A stretch of DNA of 64,000 bases from Streptomyces venezuelae. Its GTDB lineage: Bacteria; Actinomycetota; Actinomycetes; Streptomycetales; Streptomycetaceae. Position numbers and translations under genes: made by a program. Below the pieces are notes generated by a model. The model ran no database searches, was not told the origin of the DNA, and saw nothing but the letters and a program-made list of their open reading frames with translations. The stretch lies in assembly GCF_008642375.1 (NCBI RefSeq), contig NZ_CP029194.1, positions 4,811,001-4,875,000 of the forward strand. The letters are read 5' to 3'. The first letter of the stretch is position 1. Every line of letters begins with the position of its first letter. Of the stretch, positions 43,589 through 51,542 are shown in pieces.

Positions 43589-44467
43589 GTGGGATCTTTG
43601 CGCAATCCGGTCGGGCCGCTTCCCTCCACCATCTACTGGCGACGGAGGGCGGTCGCCGTGTGCCTGGTGGCGGTTCTCGCCCTGCTCGCCGTGTGGGCCC
43701 TCACCTCGGGTGACGGCGGCGGGAAGAAGACGAACGACGCCGCCAACGGCTCGTCGCCCACACCCCCTTCGATCACCCCCGGCCCCGCGGGCACCGGCCC
43801 GGCGATCAGCCAACAGCCCGGCGGCCGCGACGAGTCGGGCGACTCCGGCGGCTCCGGTGACACGTCGGGCGAGGGCGGCGGCGGCGAAGGCGACGGTGGC
43901 TCCGCCGGATCCGGTACGGACGCGGACTCGGGCTCCGCCGAGGGCGCCGACGCCGGTACGGACTCCGGCGCCGGCGGCACCGGGAAGAACGGCGACACCG
44001 ACGGCGCGGGCGGCGACGGAGGAGCGGGCACCGGCGCGGGGCAGCAGGTTCCGGCCAATTCTCCGCTCCCGAACTGCCCGGCCGGAGCGCTGCAGTTGAG
44101 CCTGCGCACCGCCAAGGTCTCCTACGAGGCGGGCGAGAAGCCCCGCTTCCACCTGGTCGTCAAGAACACCTCGGACACCGCCTGCAAGGCCGACTTCGGG
44201 CCGCGCAGCGCGGTCCTGACGATCAGCGACAAGCAGGCCGACGCGGTCTGGGCCTCCGACGACTGTCCGCACCCCGGCGATCCGCTCCTGCTGAGCGTCC
44301 CCGCGCAGACCACGGTCACCCACACCGTGGAGTGGGACCGCGGGCGCAGCGCGCCGAAGTGCGCGACGGCCCCGGCGGGCCAGGCCGGCCCCGGGACCTA
44401 CCTGGTGGAGGCGACGCTGGCGGGCGCGAAGGTGGCCCCGGCCTCCTTCACCCTGGCCAAGGACTGA
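43589..44467 (+). CDS. Secreted or membrane-anchored protein with Gly/Asp/Ser linker
   Basis: A 292-residue protein. The N-terminus has a positive start (STIYWRRRAVAVCLV) and one hydrophobic helix (about 20-40) that acts as signal anchor. Residues 45-150 are a very low-complexity Gly/Asp/Ser/Glu linker (SGDTSGEGGGGEGDGG). A C-terminal beta-rich domain of about 120 residues follows (LQLSLRTAKVSYEAGEKPRF, VSVPAQTTVTHTVEWDRGR in part), with four Cys that could form disulfides. It resembles actinobacterial Ig-like extracytoplasmic domains. Function is unknown. GTG 43589 lies after TAAGGT. Confidence 0.72.
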   Translation: MGSLRNPVGPLPSTIYWRRRAVAVCLVAVLALLAVWALTSGDGGGKKTNDAANGSSPTPPSITPGPAGTGPAISQQPGGRDESGDSGGSGDTSGEGGGGEGDGGSAGSGTDADSGSAEGADAGTDSGAGGTGKNGDTDGAGGDGGAGTGAGQQVPANSPLPNCPAGALQLSLRTAKVSYEAGEKPRFHLVVKNTSDTACKADFGPRSAVLTISDKQADAVWASDDCPHPGDPLLLSVPAQTTVTHTVEWDRGRSAPKCATAPAGQAGPGTYLVEATLAGAKVAPASFTLAKD

Positions 44468-44476
44468 GCGGACAGC

Positions 44477-44500
44477 GGCCCGGCCTTCACCGGCCGGGCC
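44477..44500. terminator. Inverted repeat between convergent genes
   Basis: GGCCCGGCC, loop of six, GGCCGGGCC: a perfect 9-bp stem without a T-run, 10 bp after the stop of the secreted protein gene and before the disA end. Confidence 0.5.
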
Positions 44501-44563
44501 ACCGAGGGATCGGGGCGTGACGGTCCTGTACGGCCCTGATCCGCCGGACAGGACGTGGACGGA

Positions 44564-45688
44564 CTAGACGTACCGCTCCAGGATCGAGGACTCCGCCAGC
44601 CGCGAGAGGCCCTCACGCACGCTGCGGGCACGGGCCTCGCCGACCCCGTCGACGGTCTGGAGGTCGTCGACACTCGCCGCGAGGAGCTTCTGCAGCCCGC
44701 CGAAGTGCTCCACGAGCCGCTCGATGATCGCGCCCGGCAGCCGCGGCACCTTCGCGAGGAGCCGGTAGCCGCGCGGCGAGACGGCCGAGTCGAGAGTCTC
44801 GGGCGAACCGCTGTAGCCCAGGGCCCTCGCCACGACGGGAAGCTCGAGCAGCTCGGTGTGGCTGAGCGCGTCCAGCTCGGTGAGCGCCTCGGCGACCGTC
44901 CGCGAGCGCTTGGCGGTGGGCTCGGGCACGTAGTCCCGGACGACCAGCTCGCGCTCCGGCTCCACGCCCGCGATCAGCTCGTCGAGCTGGAGCGACAGGA
45001 GCCGCCCGTCGGTGCCGAGCTCGACCACGTACTCGGCGATCTCGGTGGCGATCCGGCGCACCATCTCCAGGCGCTGGGCGACGGCCGTGACGTCCCGGAC
45101 GGTGACCAGGTCCTCGATCTCCAGCGCGGAGAGCGTGCCGGCCACCTCGTCGAGCCGGAGCTTGTACCGCTCCAGGGTCGCGAGCGCCTGGTTGGCGCGG
45201 GAGAGGATCGCGGCCGACTCCTCCAGGACCCGGCGCTCACCGTTCACGTACAGCGCGATCAGACGCATCGACTGCGAGACGGAGACGACCGGGAAGTTGC
45301 ACTGCTTGGAGACCCGGTCCGCGGTGCGGTGGCGGGTGCCGGTCTCCTCGGTGGGGATGGAGGCGTCCGGGACCAGCTGCACACCGGCGCGGTGGATCTT
45401 GGTGATGTCCTTGTCGAGGACGAGCGCGCCGTCGAGCTTGCACAGCTCGCGCAGGCGCGTCGCGGCGAACTCCACGTCCAGCACGAAGCCGCCGGTGGCC
45501 ATCGCGTCGACCGTCTTGTCCAGGCCCAGCACGATGAGACCGCCCGTGTTGCCCCGGAGGATCCGCTCCAGGCCGTCACGCAGCGCGGTGCCCGGCGCGA
45601 CGGCGCTCAGGGCGGCGCGCATCAGCGCTTCGTTGCCGGAGCTCGCGCCGGACTTCCCGGGAGCTGCTGCCCCGTCCTTCGCTGCCAC
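44564..45688 (-). CDS. disA: Diadenylate cyclase DisA (c-di-AMP synthase, DNA-integrity scanning protein)
   Basis: A 374-residue protein that makes cyclic di-AMP from two ATP and senses branched DNA. The DAC domain (about 20-150) has GGLIVLGLDKTVDAMATGGF, the DGA motif in KLDGALVLDKD and the RHR motif in TGTRHRTADRVSKQ. A helical spine follows, then C-terminal helix-hairpin-helix motifs (LLAASVDDLQTVDGVGEARA). GTG 45688 has GGAGGAG upstream. In Streptomyces c-di-AMP controls osmotic balance and some cell-wall hydrolases. radA lies upstream on the same strand, as in Bacillus, but 307 bp away. Confidence 0.96.
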   Translation of the reverse strand: MAAKDGAAAPGKSGASSGNEALMRAALSAVAPGTALRDGLERILRGNTGGLIVLGLDKTVDAMATGGFVLDVEFAATRLRELCKLDGALVLDKDITKIHRAGVQLVPDASIPTEETGTRHRTADRVSKQCNFPVVSVSQSMRLIALYVNGERRVLEESAAILSRANQALATLERYKLRLDEVAGTLSALEIEDLVTVRDVTAVAQRLEMVRRIATEIAEYVVELGTDGRLLSLQLDELIAGVEPERELVVRDYVPEPTAKRSRTVAEALTELDALSHTELLELPVVARALGYSGSPETLDSAVSPRGYRLLAKVPRLPGAIIERLVEHFGGLQKLLAASVDDLQTVDGVGEARARSVREGLSRLAESSILERYV

Positions 45689-45995
45689 TGCACTCCTCCG
45701 GCTCGTACGGATGGGCGAGACCAGGGCAAAGTCTAGCGACACCACCCCGCCACCCTCCGCCTCGCGCCGCTCAAGGGTGCGGCGGAAGGGCCCGAGGGTG
45801 CCCGGTCGTGCCCCCTCGCCTACCCCCACGAAGCGGCTTCACTACCCCCGCGAAGCCGCTTCGCCCACCCCCGCCGACGCGTCCGTACGACCTCCGCCGC
45901 GCTTCGGTTCGACCTCCGACGTCCCTTGTGCGACCTCTGCGCAGCCTCCGTACGGCCTCCGGGACCGCCCGGCGCGGCGCTCCGCCGTCCCTTCG
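45689..45995. other. 307-bp spacer between radA and disA with short repeats
   Basis: No gene is seen. The spacer holds a GAAGCGGCTTC palindrome (about 45832), a related CGAAGCCGCTTCG (about 45854) and several copies of CGACCTCCG-like 9-mers between 45885 and 45965, all pyrimidine-rich on the plus strand. A disA promoter must lie near its right-hand part if disA is not read from radA. Confidence 0.5.
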
Positions 45996-47399
45996 CTACC
46001 CCTCCGCGCTCTCCGAGCGCGGCGCGCGGCGGGTGCGGGGGAGAACGCGCAGGGCGTCGCCCATGTCCGCGACCTCTGTCACCTTCATGCCGGCCGGCAC
46101 CCTGCCCGGGTCCGGCGGGACCAGCGCGTGCGTGAAGCCCAGCCGGTGCGCCTCGGCGAGCCGGCGCTGGACGCCCGTCACCCGGCGGACCTCGCCCGCG
46201 AGCCCGACCTCGCCGATCGCGACCAGGTTCTTCGGCAGCGGGGTGTCGCTCGCGGCGGAGGCGAGGGCGAGCGCGATCGCCAGGTCGGCGGCGGGCTCGG
46301 AGAGCTTCACGCCGCCCACGGTCGCGCTGTAGATGTCGCGCTTGCCCAGCGCGCTGATCCGGCCCCGCTGCTCCAGGACCGCCAGCATCATCGAGACCCG
46401 GGAGGTCTCCAGACCGGAGACGGTCCGGCGCGGGGAGGGGATCTGGGAGTCCACCGTCAGCGACTGGACCTCGGCGACGAGCGGGCGGCGGCCCTCCAGG
46501 GTCACCGTCAGACAGGTGCCCGGAACGGCCACGTCACGCCGGGTCAGGAAGAGCCCGGACGGGTCGGCCAGGCCCGTGATGCCCTCGTCGTGCAGCTCGA
46601 AGCAGCCGACCTCGTCCGTCGCCCCGTACCGGTTCTTCACGCCCCGGACCAGGCGCAGGCGCGCGTGCCGGTCGCCCTCGAAGCTCAGGACGACGTCGAC
46701 CAGGTGCTCCAGGAGCCGGGGCCCGGCGATGGCGCCGTCCTTGGTGACGTGGCCGACGAGGAGCGTGGACATGCCCCGCTCCTTGGAGGCCCGGATGAGG
46801 GCTCCCGCGACCTCGCGGACCTGCGCCATGCCGCCGGGGGCGCCGTCGATCTCGGGGGAGGCGACGGTCTGCACCGAGTCCATGATCAGCAGGGAGGGCT
46901 TCACGGCGTCGAGGTGGCCGAGGACGGCCGACAGATCGGTCTCGGCCGCCAGGTACAGATGGTCGCTGAGCGCGCCGATCCGGTCGGCGCGCAGCCGGAC
47001 CTGGCTCGCGGACTCCTCGCCCGTGACGTACAGCGTGCGGTGCTCGTCGCTCGCCGCCTTGGCCGCCACGTCGAGCAGGAGCGTGGACTTGCCGACGCCG
47101 GGCTCGCCCGCGAGCAGCACGACGGCGCCGGGCACCAGGCCCCCGCCGAGGACCCGGTCCAGCTCGTCGACGCCGGTCGAGCGGGCGGTCGCCTGCCGGC
47201 CGTCGACCTGTCCGATGGGGAGGGCGGCGGTGGAGACACGGCCGGCCGCGGTGGTCCGGACGGCGGGCGCGCCGTACTCCTCGACCGTCCCCCAGGCCTG
47301 GCACTCGGGGCAGCGGCCGAGCCACTTGGCCGTCTGCCAGCCGCACTCGGTGCAGCGGTAGGACGGCCGGTCCTTGGCGGTTTTCGTACGGGCAGCCAT
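45996..47399 (-). CDS. radA: DNA repair protein RadA (Sms)
   Basis: A 467-residue RecA-like branch-migration ATPase. An N-terminal zinc finger (YRCTECGWQTAKWLGRCPEC) leads to Walker A LLAGEPGVGKSTLLLDV, Walker B LLIMDSVQTVASPEID, the RadA-specific KNRYGATDEVG motif and a Lon-like C-terminal domain (AIALALASAASDTPLPKNLV, GEVGLAGEVRRV). The ATG is well defined by the zinc finger. It is divergent from the BACON fusion gene and upstream of disA. Confidence 0.96.
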   Translation of the reverse strand: MAARTKTAKDRPSYRCTECGWQTAKWLGRCPECQAWGTVEEYGAPAVRTTAAGRVSTAALPIGQVDGRQATARSTGVDELDRVLGGGLVPGAVVLLAGEPGVGKSTLLLDVAAKAASDEHRTLYVTGEESASQVRLRADRIGALSDHLYLAAETDLSAVLGHLDAVKPSLLIMDSVQTVASPEIDGAPGGMAQVREVAGALIRASKERGMSTLLVGHVTKDGAIAGPRLLEHLVDVVLSFEGDRHARLRLVRGVKNRYGATDEVGCFELHDEGITGLADPSGLFLTRRDVAVPGTCLTVTLEGRRPLVAEVQSLTVDSQIPSPRRTVSGLETSRVSMMLAVLEQRGRISALGKRDIYSATVGGVKLSEPAADLAIALALASAASDTPLPKNLVAIGEVGLAGEVRRVTGVQRRLAEAHRLGFTHALVPPDPGRVPAGMKVTEVADMGDALRVLPRTRRAPRSESAEG

Positions 47400-47570
47400 G
47401 GTCCACACCGTAGCGGCCCCCACTGACAGCGAGGGCCGGCGCCTGTCCGCGCCGGGGCCCTTCCTCGTTCGAGTGACGGAATGTGAGGTTCCTGTCCCCT
47501 TTCGAGCGATACCTTCACCCGTACGAATGAGAAGTGGTCGACCGGTACGAAGTGGACCCCCCTCCCTGCC

Positions 47571-47576
47571 TACCGT
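47571..47576 (+). promoter_or_regulatory. Candidate leaderless -10 box
   Basis: TACCGT ends six bases before GTG 47583 and no ribosome site intervenes, the standard spacing for a Streptomyces leaderless mRNA. Confidence 0.5.
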
Positions 47577-47582
47577 CGCCCC

Positions 47583-49445
47583 GTGACGAGCAGCAGGCTG
47601 GATTCCCCCACACGCACCACCGGCGCACACCGGGCGCACCGCGGCGCCGCGGAGCAGGGACCGCGCACGCTCGGCCAGCGGCCCCCCGCCCGGTACGAGG
47701 CCGCCCTCGACGGCCTCTACACGTACTGCCTCTCCGTGCTCTGCGAGCACGACACGGCCACGGCGGTCCTCGGCGACGTCCTCGCCGTCGCCGAGCGCCA
47801 CTTCGGCCGCTGCCCCTCCGACGAGGAGGGCCGGACGGCCTGGCTGTACGCGCTCGCCCGCTGGGCCTGCCTGCGCACCCTCGCCGAGCAGCGCCGCAAG
47901 CGCCAGGGCGCCCACACCGGCCGCCCCGCCGTCACCGCGCCCGAGCCGCCCCCGGTCTCCGAGGAGACCGCCGAGCGCCGCCGCGCCGAACTCGCGAAGC
48001 TCGCCTGGCCCGAGGCCGCCGGCACCACCCCCGAGCAGCGCGAGGCCCTGGAGCTCGCCGTCCGGCACGGCCTGAGTCACCGCCAGGTCGCGGCCGTGCT
48101 CTCCCTCGACCCGCTCGCCGCCCGCGAGCTCCTCGCCACCGCCGCCTGCGAGGTCGAGCGGACCCGCGCCGCCCTCGCCGTCGTCGAGACCGGCAGCTGT
48201 TCCACCGTCGCCCGGCTCACCGGCGACCACCGGGTGCTGCTCTCCGCCGCCCTGCGCGCCGAGCTCGTCCGGCACGTCGACGACTGCCCCCGCTGCCGCC
48301 GGGCCGCCGAGCGGGTGGGCGCCACCGGCCCCTGGCCCGGAGCCGCCCCCCTCCCGCCGGACCGGCTGCCGCTCGTCGACGCGCCCAGGGCCGCCGCGTA
48401 CATGGCGATGCTGCACGTCCCGCGCGCGCGTGCCGGTGCCCCGCGCTTCGCCCCGACCGGTTTCCCGATGGACCCCAAGGACCATTCGGCCCGCCGCGAC
48501 CGGCTCCGGGCCCGCGCGGTGACGACCACCGTCGTCGCGGCCGTCGTGGCCGCCCCGGTCCTCGCGCTGTGGACCTCGTACCGCGGGACCCCGGTCGCCG
48601 ACGAGGGGGTCCCGGGCGGCACCAGGATCAGCGCACGCGAGGCGGACGAACCGGTGGGCCAGGACGGCAGCGGGTACGACCACTACGAGAACGCGGGCAA
48701 CGCCCGCACCACCCCCGAGCCCCGCTTCACCCGGGGCAGCCGCGCCCCCGACGTCTCGGTCGAGATCCTCAGCCCCGGCGGCCCCACAGGCCCCGCGGGC
48801 CCTTCCAGGCCCGGCGATCCCGCCCCCGGCCACCTCACGGTCGGCGCGCGCTGCTCCGGCGACCTGACGATGCTCACGCTCACCGCCGACGGCGGCTCGC
48901 CCGTCACCTGGTCGCTGTGGACGGACGCCCCCTGGCTGTACGTGAGCCGGGCGTCCGGCACGCTCCGCCCCGGCGAGACGATCACGGTCGTCGTACGGGT
49001 CGACCACGGGCGCGAACCCGCGGGCGCGTGGAGCGCCCGCGTCGGCGTGAACCCCTCGGGCGCGGTCGTCAGGATCAACGGCCAGGGGCAGACCGCCCCG
49101 CCGCAGGTCACCCGCCCGGGTACCCCGCCGCAGCCGCCGACGACGACCGACCCGACCACACCGCCGACGAGCCCCCCGACGAGCCCGCCGACATCGCCGC
49201 CGACGAGCCCGCCGACCACCGGCCCGACGACACCCCCGACCACACCGCCGACGACGGACCCGACGACGCCTCCGCCGACGACGGACCCGACGACACCCCC
49301 GCCGACCACGGACCCGACGACACCCCCGCCGACGACCGACCCGACGACGGAGCCGACCACGCCCCCGCCGACGACGGACCCGGGCACGACGGACCCGGGC
49401 ACGCCCCCGCCGACGACGGACGACCCGCCGCCGTCCGGCCCCTGA
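47583..49445 (+). CDS. Sigma-factor-like / zinc-motif / transmembrane / BACON-domain fusion protein
   Basis: A 620-residue protein. Residues 37-105 resemble ECF sigma region 2 (YEAALDGLYTYCLSVLCEHD, WLYALARWACLRTLAEQRR) and 145-200 region 4 (EQREALELAVRHGLSHRQVA, AVLSLDPLAARELLATAACE). Residues 231-238 hold an anti-sigma-type zinc motif, HVDDCPRC (H-x3-C-x2-C). One membrane helix spans about 312-331. The exported part has a BACON-like beta domain (about 418-505: GGSPVTWSLWTDAPWLYVS, SGTLRPGETITVVVRVDHG) and a 100-residue Thr/Pro tail. This looks like a signalling protein linking an outside domain to transcription machinery; DNA binding by the sigma-like part is uncertain. Confidence 0.8.
   Translation: MTSSRLDSPTRTTGAHRAHRGAAEQGPRTLGQRPPARYEAALDGLYTYCLSVLCEHDTATAVLGDVLAVAERHFGRCPSDEEGRTAWLYALARWACLRTLAEQRRKRQGAHTGRPAVTAPEPPPVSEETAERRRAELAKLAWPEAAGTTPEQREALELAVRHGLSHRQVAAVLSLDPLAARELLATAACEVERTRAALAVVETGSCSTVARLTGDHRVLLSAALRAELVRHVDDCPRCRRAAERVGATGPWPGAAPLPPDRLPLVDAPRAAAYMAMLHVPRARAGAPRFAPTGFPMDPKDHSARRDRLRARAVTTTVVAAVVAAPVLALWTSYRGTPVADEGVPGGTRISAREADEPVGQDGSGYDHYENAGNARTTPEPRFTRGSRAPDVSVEILSPGGPTGPAGPSRPGDPAPGHLTVGARCSGDLTMLTLTADGGSPVTWSLWTDAPWLYVSRASGTLRPGETITVVVRVDHGREPAGAWSARVGVNPSGAVVRINGQGQTAPPQVTRPGTPPQPPTTTDPTTPPTSPPTSPPTSPPTSPPTTGPTTPPTTPPTTDPTTPPPTTDPTTPPPTTDPTTPPPTTDPTTEPTTPPPTTDPGTTDPGTPPPTTDDPPPSGP
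49140..49442 (+). repeat. Thr/Pro tail coding repeat, 27-bp units
   Basis: This codes the last 101 residues of the BACON fusion: four TSPP units, then nine-residue units TDPTTPPPT repeated with small changes. Such tails usually span or bind the cell wall. It is in-frame coding sequence, not a CRISPR. Confidence 0.85.
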
Positions 49446-49446
49446 C

Positions 49447-49473
49447 CTCCTGGAAGGCCGGTGGCTCCAGGAG
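49447..49473. terminator. Inverted repeat between convergent genes
   Basis: CTCCTGGA, loop of 11, TCCAGGAG: a perfect 8-bp stem in the 46-bp gap between the BACON fusion and the convergent Cys-rich gene. Confidence 0.5.
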
Positions 49474-49491
49474 CGTCCGCCGGATCAGGCC

Positions 49492-50412
49492 CTAGGAGAC
49501 CGGGTCGGCCGGGTGCGGGGCCACCAGCGGCAGCTGCGAGGCCAGCCGGGCCTCGCACAGCCCGACGAGGACCTCGTACGCCTCCTTGCCCATCATCTCC
49601 GTCAGTTCCGGCCGGTACGTGACGTAGACGGGCTCCCCGGCCCCGTGCGCCGAGGTGGCCGAGGTGCACCACCAGTGCAGGTCGTGGCCGCCCGGACCCC
49701 AGCCACGACGGTCGTACTCGCCGATCGACACCTGGAGGACCCGGGTGTCGTCGGGCCGCTCGATCCAGTCGTACGTCCGGCGCACCGGCAGCTGCCAGCA
49801 CACGTCCGGCTTGGTCTCCAGCGGCTCCTTGCCCTCCTTCAGGGCCAGGATGTGCAGCGAGCAGCCCGCGCCGCCCGCGAAACCGGGACGGTTCTGGAAG
49901 ATGCAGGAGCCCTCCCAGCGGCGGGTCTGCCGGTCGCCGTCCTCGTCGAGCTGCACCCAGCCCGACTCCGTACCGACGTCGTGGAACTGCCACAGCTCCG
50001 GCGTGAGCCGGGCCACGTGCGACGCGACCCGCTTCTCGTCGTCGTCGTCAGAGAAGTGGGCGCCCAGCGTGCAGCAGCCGTCGTCGGCCCGGCCCGCCTG
50101 GATGCCCTGGCAGCCGCTGCCGAAGATGCACGTCCAGCGCGAGGTCAGCCAGGTCAGGTCGCAGCGGAACACCTGCTCGGCGTCGGCCGGATCGGGAAAC
50201 TCGACCCACGCCCGCGCGAAGTCCAGCGTCTTCTCGTCCGGCTCCACGCCCTTGCCCCGCTTCTTGGCGACCTTCTCGGCCTTCACGGCCTTCTCCGCTC
50301 GATCGGCCTTGGCGGCCTTGCCGGTCCTCCCGGCCCTGCTCGCCTTGCCGGCCTTCACACCGGCCTCGCCGCTGCTGTCCTTGTCCGGCTTCGCCTGCTT
50401 CGTCTTTGGCAC
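49492..50412 (-). CDS. Conserved Cys/Trp-rich protein of unknown function
   Basis: A 306-residue cytosolic protein. Residues 1-55 are a Lys/Ala-rich repeat tail (KADRAEKAVKAEKVAKKRGK) like those that bind nucleic acid or acidic surfaces. The core has a Cys-rich part (WTCIFGSGCQGIQAGRADDG, CCTLGAHFSDDDDEK) and CIFQNRPGFAGGAGCSLHIL, then HDLHWWCTSATSAHGAGEP and MMGKEAYEVLVGLCEARL. The pattern of Cys pairs suggests a metal or Fe-S site, in the manner of YkgJ/DUF3109-type proteins, but that is inference. It is divergent from the Ppx/GppA gene by 41 bp. Confidence 0.72.
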   Translation of the reverse strand: MPKTKQAKPDKDSSGEAGVKAGKASRAGRTGKAAKADRAEKAVKAEKVAKKRGKGVEPDEKTLDFARAWVEFPDPADAEQVFRCDLTWLTSRWTCIFGSGCQGIQAGRADDGCCTLGAHFSDDDDEKRVASHVARLTPELWQFHDVGTESGWVQLDEDGDRQTRRWEGSCIFQNRPGFAGGAGCSLHILALKEGKEPLETKPDVCWQLPVRRTYDWIERPDDTRVLQVSIGEYDRRGWGPGGHDLHWWCTSATSAHGAGEPVYVTYRPELTEMMGKEAYEVLVGLCEARLASQLPLVAPHPADPVS

Positions 50413-50440
50413 AACACCAAGCGTATGCGGGTCGGCGCAG

Positions 50441-50446
50441 TAGCGT
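50441..50446 (+). promoter_or_regulatory. Candidate leaderless -10 box
   Basis: TAGCGT ends seven bases before ATG 50454 with no ribosome site between. Confidence 0.4.
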
Positions 50447-50453
50447 TCCGCCC

Positions 50454-51386
50454 ATGAGACTCGGAGTCCTCGACGTCGGTTCGAACACAGTGCACCTGCT
50501 CGTGGTGGATGCCCACCCCGGCGCCCGTCCGCTGCCCGCCCACTCCCACAAGGCGGAGCTGCGGCTCGCCGAGCTCCTCGACGAGCGGGGCGCCATCGCG
50601 CCCGACGGCGTCGAGCGGCTCATCGGGACCGTCCGGGAGGCCCTCCACGCGGCAGAGGACAAGGGCTGCGAGGAAGTGCTGCCGTTCGCGACCTCGGCCG
50701 TCCGCGAGGCCACCAACGCCGACGCCGTCCTCGCCCGGGTCAAGGACGAGACGGGGGTCGACCTCCAGGTCCTCACCGGCGAGGAGGAGGCCCGGCTCAC
50801 CTTCCTCGCCGCCCGCCGCTGGTTCGGCTGGTCCGCGGGCAAGCTGCTCCTCCTCGACATCGGGGGCGGCTCCCTCGAAGTCGCGTACGGCATCGACGAG
50901 GACCCGGACACCGCGGTCTCCCTGCCGCTCGGCGCAGGCCGCCTCACCTCGGGCTGGCTGCCCGGCGACCCGGCGAACACCGACGACGTGAAGGCGCTGC
51001 GCCGGCACGTCCGGGCGCAGATCGCCCGTACGGTCGGAGAGTTCAGCCGCTTCGGCCGCCCCGACCACGTCGTGGCCACGTCCAAGACCTTCAAGCAGCT
51101 CGCCAGGATCGCCGGCGCGCCCGGTTCGGGGGACGGCCTGTACGTCCAGCGGGTCCTGTCCCGCAAGTCCCTGGAGGAGTGGGTCCCGCGCCTCGCCGCG
51201 ATGACCGTCCCCGAGCGCGCGGCCCTGCCGGGCGTCTCCGAGGGCCGGGCCCCGCAGCTCCTCGCGGGCGCGCTCGTCGCGGAGGGCGCGATGGACCTGC
51301 TCGGCGTGGAGGAGCTGGAGATCTGCCCGTGGGCGCTGCGCGAGGGCGTCATCCTCCGCCGCCTGGACCACCTCCCGGAGGAGTAG
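50454..51386 (+). CDS. Ppx/GppA-family phosphatase
   Basis: A 310-residue ASKHA-fold hydrolase that acts on polyphosphate and/or pppGpp. The phosphate-1 loop is LGVLDVGSNTVHLLVVD, the catalytic Glu region is ATSAVREATNADAVL with LTGEEEARLTF, and phosphate-2 is LLLLDIGGGSLEVAYG. It is the short actinobacterial type, lacking the C-terminal HD-like domain of E. coli Ppx. Which of the two substrates it prefers cannot be read. Confidence 0.9.
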   Translation: MRLGVLDVGSNTVHLLVVDAHPGARPLPAHSHKAELRLAELLDERGAIAPDGVERLIGTVREALHAAEDKGCEEVLPFATSAVREATNADAVLARVKDETGVDLQVLTGEEEARLTFLAARRWFGWSAGKLLLLDIGGGSLEVAYGIDEDPDTAVSLPLGAGRLTSGWLPGDPANTDDVKALRRHVRAQIARTVGEFSRFGRPDHVVATSKTFKQLARIAGAPGSGDGLYVQRVLSRKSLEEWVPRLAAMTVPERAALPGVSEGRAPQLLAGALVAEGAMDLLGVEELEICPWALREGVILRRLDHLPEE

Positions 51387-51398
51387 CCGCCGCACGGC

Positions 51399-51475
51399 CA
51401 CGCGCGCGTGGAGCCGGACCGGCCTCCTGCACGCCCACCACGCGCGCGTGCAGGGGCCGCCACCACGCGCGCGTG
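51399..51475. repeat. Three identical 12-bp palindromes CACGCGCGCGTG
   Basis: Copies at 51399-51410, 51439-51450 and 51464-51475, all between the Ppx stop and the isomerase start. Start-to-start spacings are 40 and 25 bp. Single copies also occur inside coding sequence elsewhere in the window (17499, 18631, 23916), so only the clustering is unusual. Confidence 0.85.
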
Positions 51476-51530
51476 GGCCGCGCCGCTCCGGCGTGACCCG
51501 AACCACCTCCCGGGCCCCCGGCCCGCCCCG

Positions 51531-51536
51531 TACCCT
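51531..51536 (+). promoter_or_regulatory. Candidate leaderless -10 box
   Basis: TACCCT ends six bases before GTG 51543 with no ribosome site. The palindrome cluster ends about 55 bp upstream, a position suited to a regulator of this promoter. Confidence 0.5.
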
Positions 51537-51542
51537 GTCTGG

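Noticed and set aside
49140..49442. A CRISPR-like repeat array
   Set aside because: The repeats are in-frame Thr/Pro codons with no spacers, within the BACON fusion gene.
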